Below, one piece after another: positions 14,776 to 15,540 of a DNA stretch of 15,540 nucleotides. The notes under the pieces were generated by a model. That model was not told where the DNA came from. It saw only the letters and a program-made list of their open reading frames with translations, and made no database searches. The translations under genes and the position numbers were made by a program. Location of the stretch: NCBI GenBank assembly GCA_937910385.1, contig CALEPT010000164.1, forward strand, positions 1 through 15,540, given 5' to 3'. Each line of letters starts with the position of its first letter. The first letter of the stretch is position 1. The DNA is from an uncultured Ruminococcus sp. Lineage in GTDB: Bacteria > Bacillota > Clostridia > Oscillospirales > Ruminococcaceae.

Positions 14776-15399
14776 TTATTTCTTAGCGATCACAGTTATC
14801 CACGGCTTTGACGGGTGGTGGTCGGAACTGACCTCAGAAAAGCCTGCATTTTTCAGTGCCTCTGTGATCTCAGCAGGAGTATAGCAGTGCATACCGTCGA
14901 TTATAGACTCGAATTTCTTACTGGTTTTATCAGTACCGTCTGATTCATTGCAGATCATAAAATATCCGCCATTTTTCACGATACTTGCGACCTGTGAGAA
15001 GCATTTTTCCAGTCCCGGCCAGAAATAGACAGTCTCGAAAGCGGTAACAAGTTCAAAGCTGTTCTTTTCAAGAGGCAGCTTTGAAACATCTCCCTGTATC
15101 ACCCTGCACCTGCCCGCGTCTATCATTGCCTGATTATATTCTTTGGCTTTCTGTACTGATAGCGCGGAATAGTCCATAGCTGTGACCTTTGCGTTCGGAT
15201 ATTTTTTCAGCAGCTCTCCTGCATTTCTTCCTGCACCGCAGCCAATGTCTGCAGCCTGTTTCGGAGCAAGCTTCGGCAGATGTTCAAATCCCCAGTCCGC
15301 AAGCTTTGCGTGTCCTGAGTTCATTCCTGAAAGCATCATCTTACCAAGTGCACCTTCCGGCTTTCTTGTCTGGCTGAAAAAGTTTTTCATAAGTCCCAT
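14776..15399 (-). CDS. Class I SAM-dependent methyltransferase (paralog of the enzyme at 12653-13249)
   Basis: I start this gene at the ATG at 15399 (207 residues), preceded by AGAGG; the frame stays open to a GTG at 15444, but that has no ribosome binding site and overlaps the upstream gene. Methyltransferase motifs are ADIGCGAG (50-57), Asp76 (AMDYS), GDVSKLPLEKNSFELVTAFE (103-122), FETVYFW (121-127) and VKNGGYFMICNES (141-153). The N-terminal block GALGKMMLSGMNSGHAKLADW and the TAFETVYFW block closely follow the paralog at 12653-13249, indicating duplication within the operon and probably two related substrates or successive methylations. It follows the partial hydrolase gene by 20 bases and precedes the membrane protein gene by nine. 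Confidence 0.9.
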   Translation of the reverse strand: MGLMKNFFSQTRKPEGALGKMMLSGMNSGHAKLADWGFEHLPKLAPKQAADIGCGAGRNAGELLKKYPNAKVTAMDYSALSVQKAKEYNQAMIDAGRCRVIQGDVSKLPLEKNSFELVTAFETVYFWPGLEKCFSQVASIVKNGGYFMICNESDGTDKTSKKFESIIDGMHCYTPAEITEALKNAGFSEVSSDHHPSKPWITVIAKK

Positions 15400-15419
15400 A
15401 ATAATTGCCTCTTTCTTTT

Positions 15420-15540
15420 TTATTCGTTGCAGCACTCTATCCACTTTATTATAGAATCCAGCACGAGTTTGGAGTTTCCCACATTGCAGTGAGCGCCTGC
15501 GTCCTGTTTGTCAGTGAGAAGTCTCAGAGTCAGTGAACGG
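15420..15540 (-). CDS. C-terminal end of an alpha/beta hydrolase (partial, 5' end beyond window)
   Basis: The last 39 codons of a gene entering from the right edge, ending in TAA at 15420-15422. The sequence LLTDKQDAGAHCNVGNSKLV followed by a terminal IIKWIECC matches the end of dienelactone-hydrolase/dipeptidyl-peptidase-like alpha/beta hydrolases, in which a GA-x-HCQVGN motif carries the catalytic histidine (here GAHCNVGN) and is followed by a final amphipathic helix with FDWL-type residues. It lies 20 bases before the next methyltransferase gene, so it belongs to the same operon. It is the first hydrolase seen in this operon and too short to say more. Confidence 0.7.
   Translation of the reverse strand, partial: RSLTLRLLTDKQDAGAHCNVGNSKLVLDSIIKWIECCNE

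Noticed and set aside
1..15540. CRISPR arrays, tRNA or rRNA genes, and insertion sequences
   Set aside because: I saw no regularly spaced repeats, no cloverleaf-type sequence, and no transposase gene with terminal repeats anywhere in the window.

Overview
The window looks like a chromosomal segment of a Gram-positive gut or rumen Firmicute, most likely Ruminococcus or another Oscillospiraceae. This is an inference from strong AGGAGG-type ribosome binding sites, consensus TTGACA-17-TATAAT promoters, moderate GC content and the protein families present. No rRNA or tRNA marker is available to confirm it. Every gene I can support lies on the minus strand, so transcription runs from right to left.

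Right part (15540 to 9168): ten closely packed or overlapping genes form one operon that starts outside the window and ends at a strong terminator (9069-9106). In order of transcription they are: the tail of an alpha/beta hydrolase, a class I SAM methyltransferase, a four-helix membrane protein, a second alpha/beta hydrolase, a methyltransferase paralogous to the first, a methyltransferase with an N-terminal membrane anchor, a ZIP-family metal transporter, an isoprenylcysteine-methyltransferase-like membrane methylase, a fourth soluble methyltransferase and a third alpha/beta hydrolase. Five methyltransferases, three hydrolases and one metal transporter in a single transcript do not match any pathway I recognise. 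This is the best candidate here for an undescribed system.

Middle part (9018 to 4815): a self-contained efflux operon. A TetR regulator, whose promoter is overlapped by a 32-bp perfect palindrome, is followed by a LolD/MacB-type ABC ATPase and a 903-residue FtsX-type permease, and the unit ends at a 15-bp hairpin terminator. A hairpin and a second operator-like palindrome lie between the regulator gene and the ATPase gene.

Left-middle part (4768 to 2207): a second TetR gene has a strong promoter and three ATTATC/GATAAT half-sites. It overlaps the start of an ABC exporter gene that is cut off in the middle of its membrane domain and fused to the tail of an unrelated gene. This looks like a resistance or export locus decayed by deletion. 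Next comes a winged-helix regulator gene with a consensus promoter and a perfect palindrome at its start site, followed by its own terminator.

Left part (2153 to 1): an inverted-repeat region, then a consensus promoter driving a leader of about 300 nt made of consecutive hairpins. The leader precedes a large secreted protein gene that has a signal peptide and runs off the left edge of the window.
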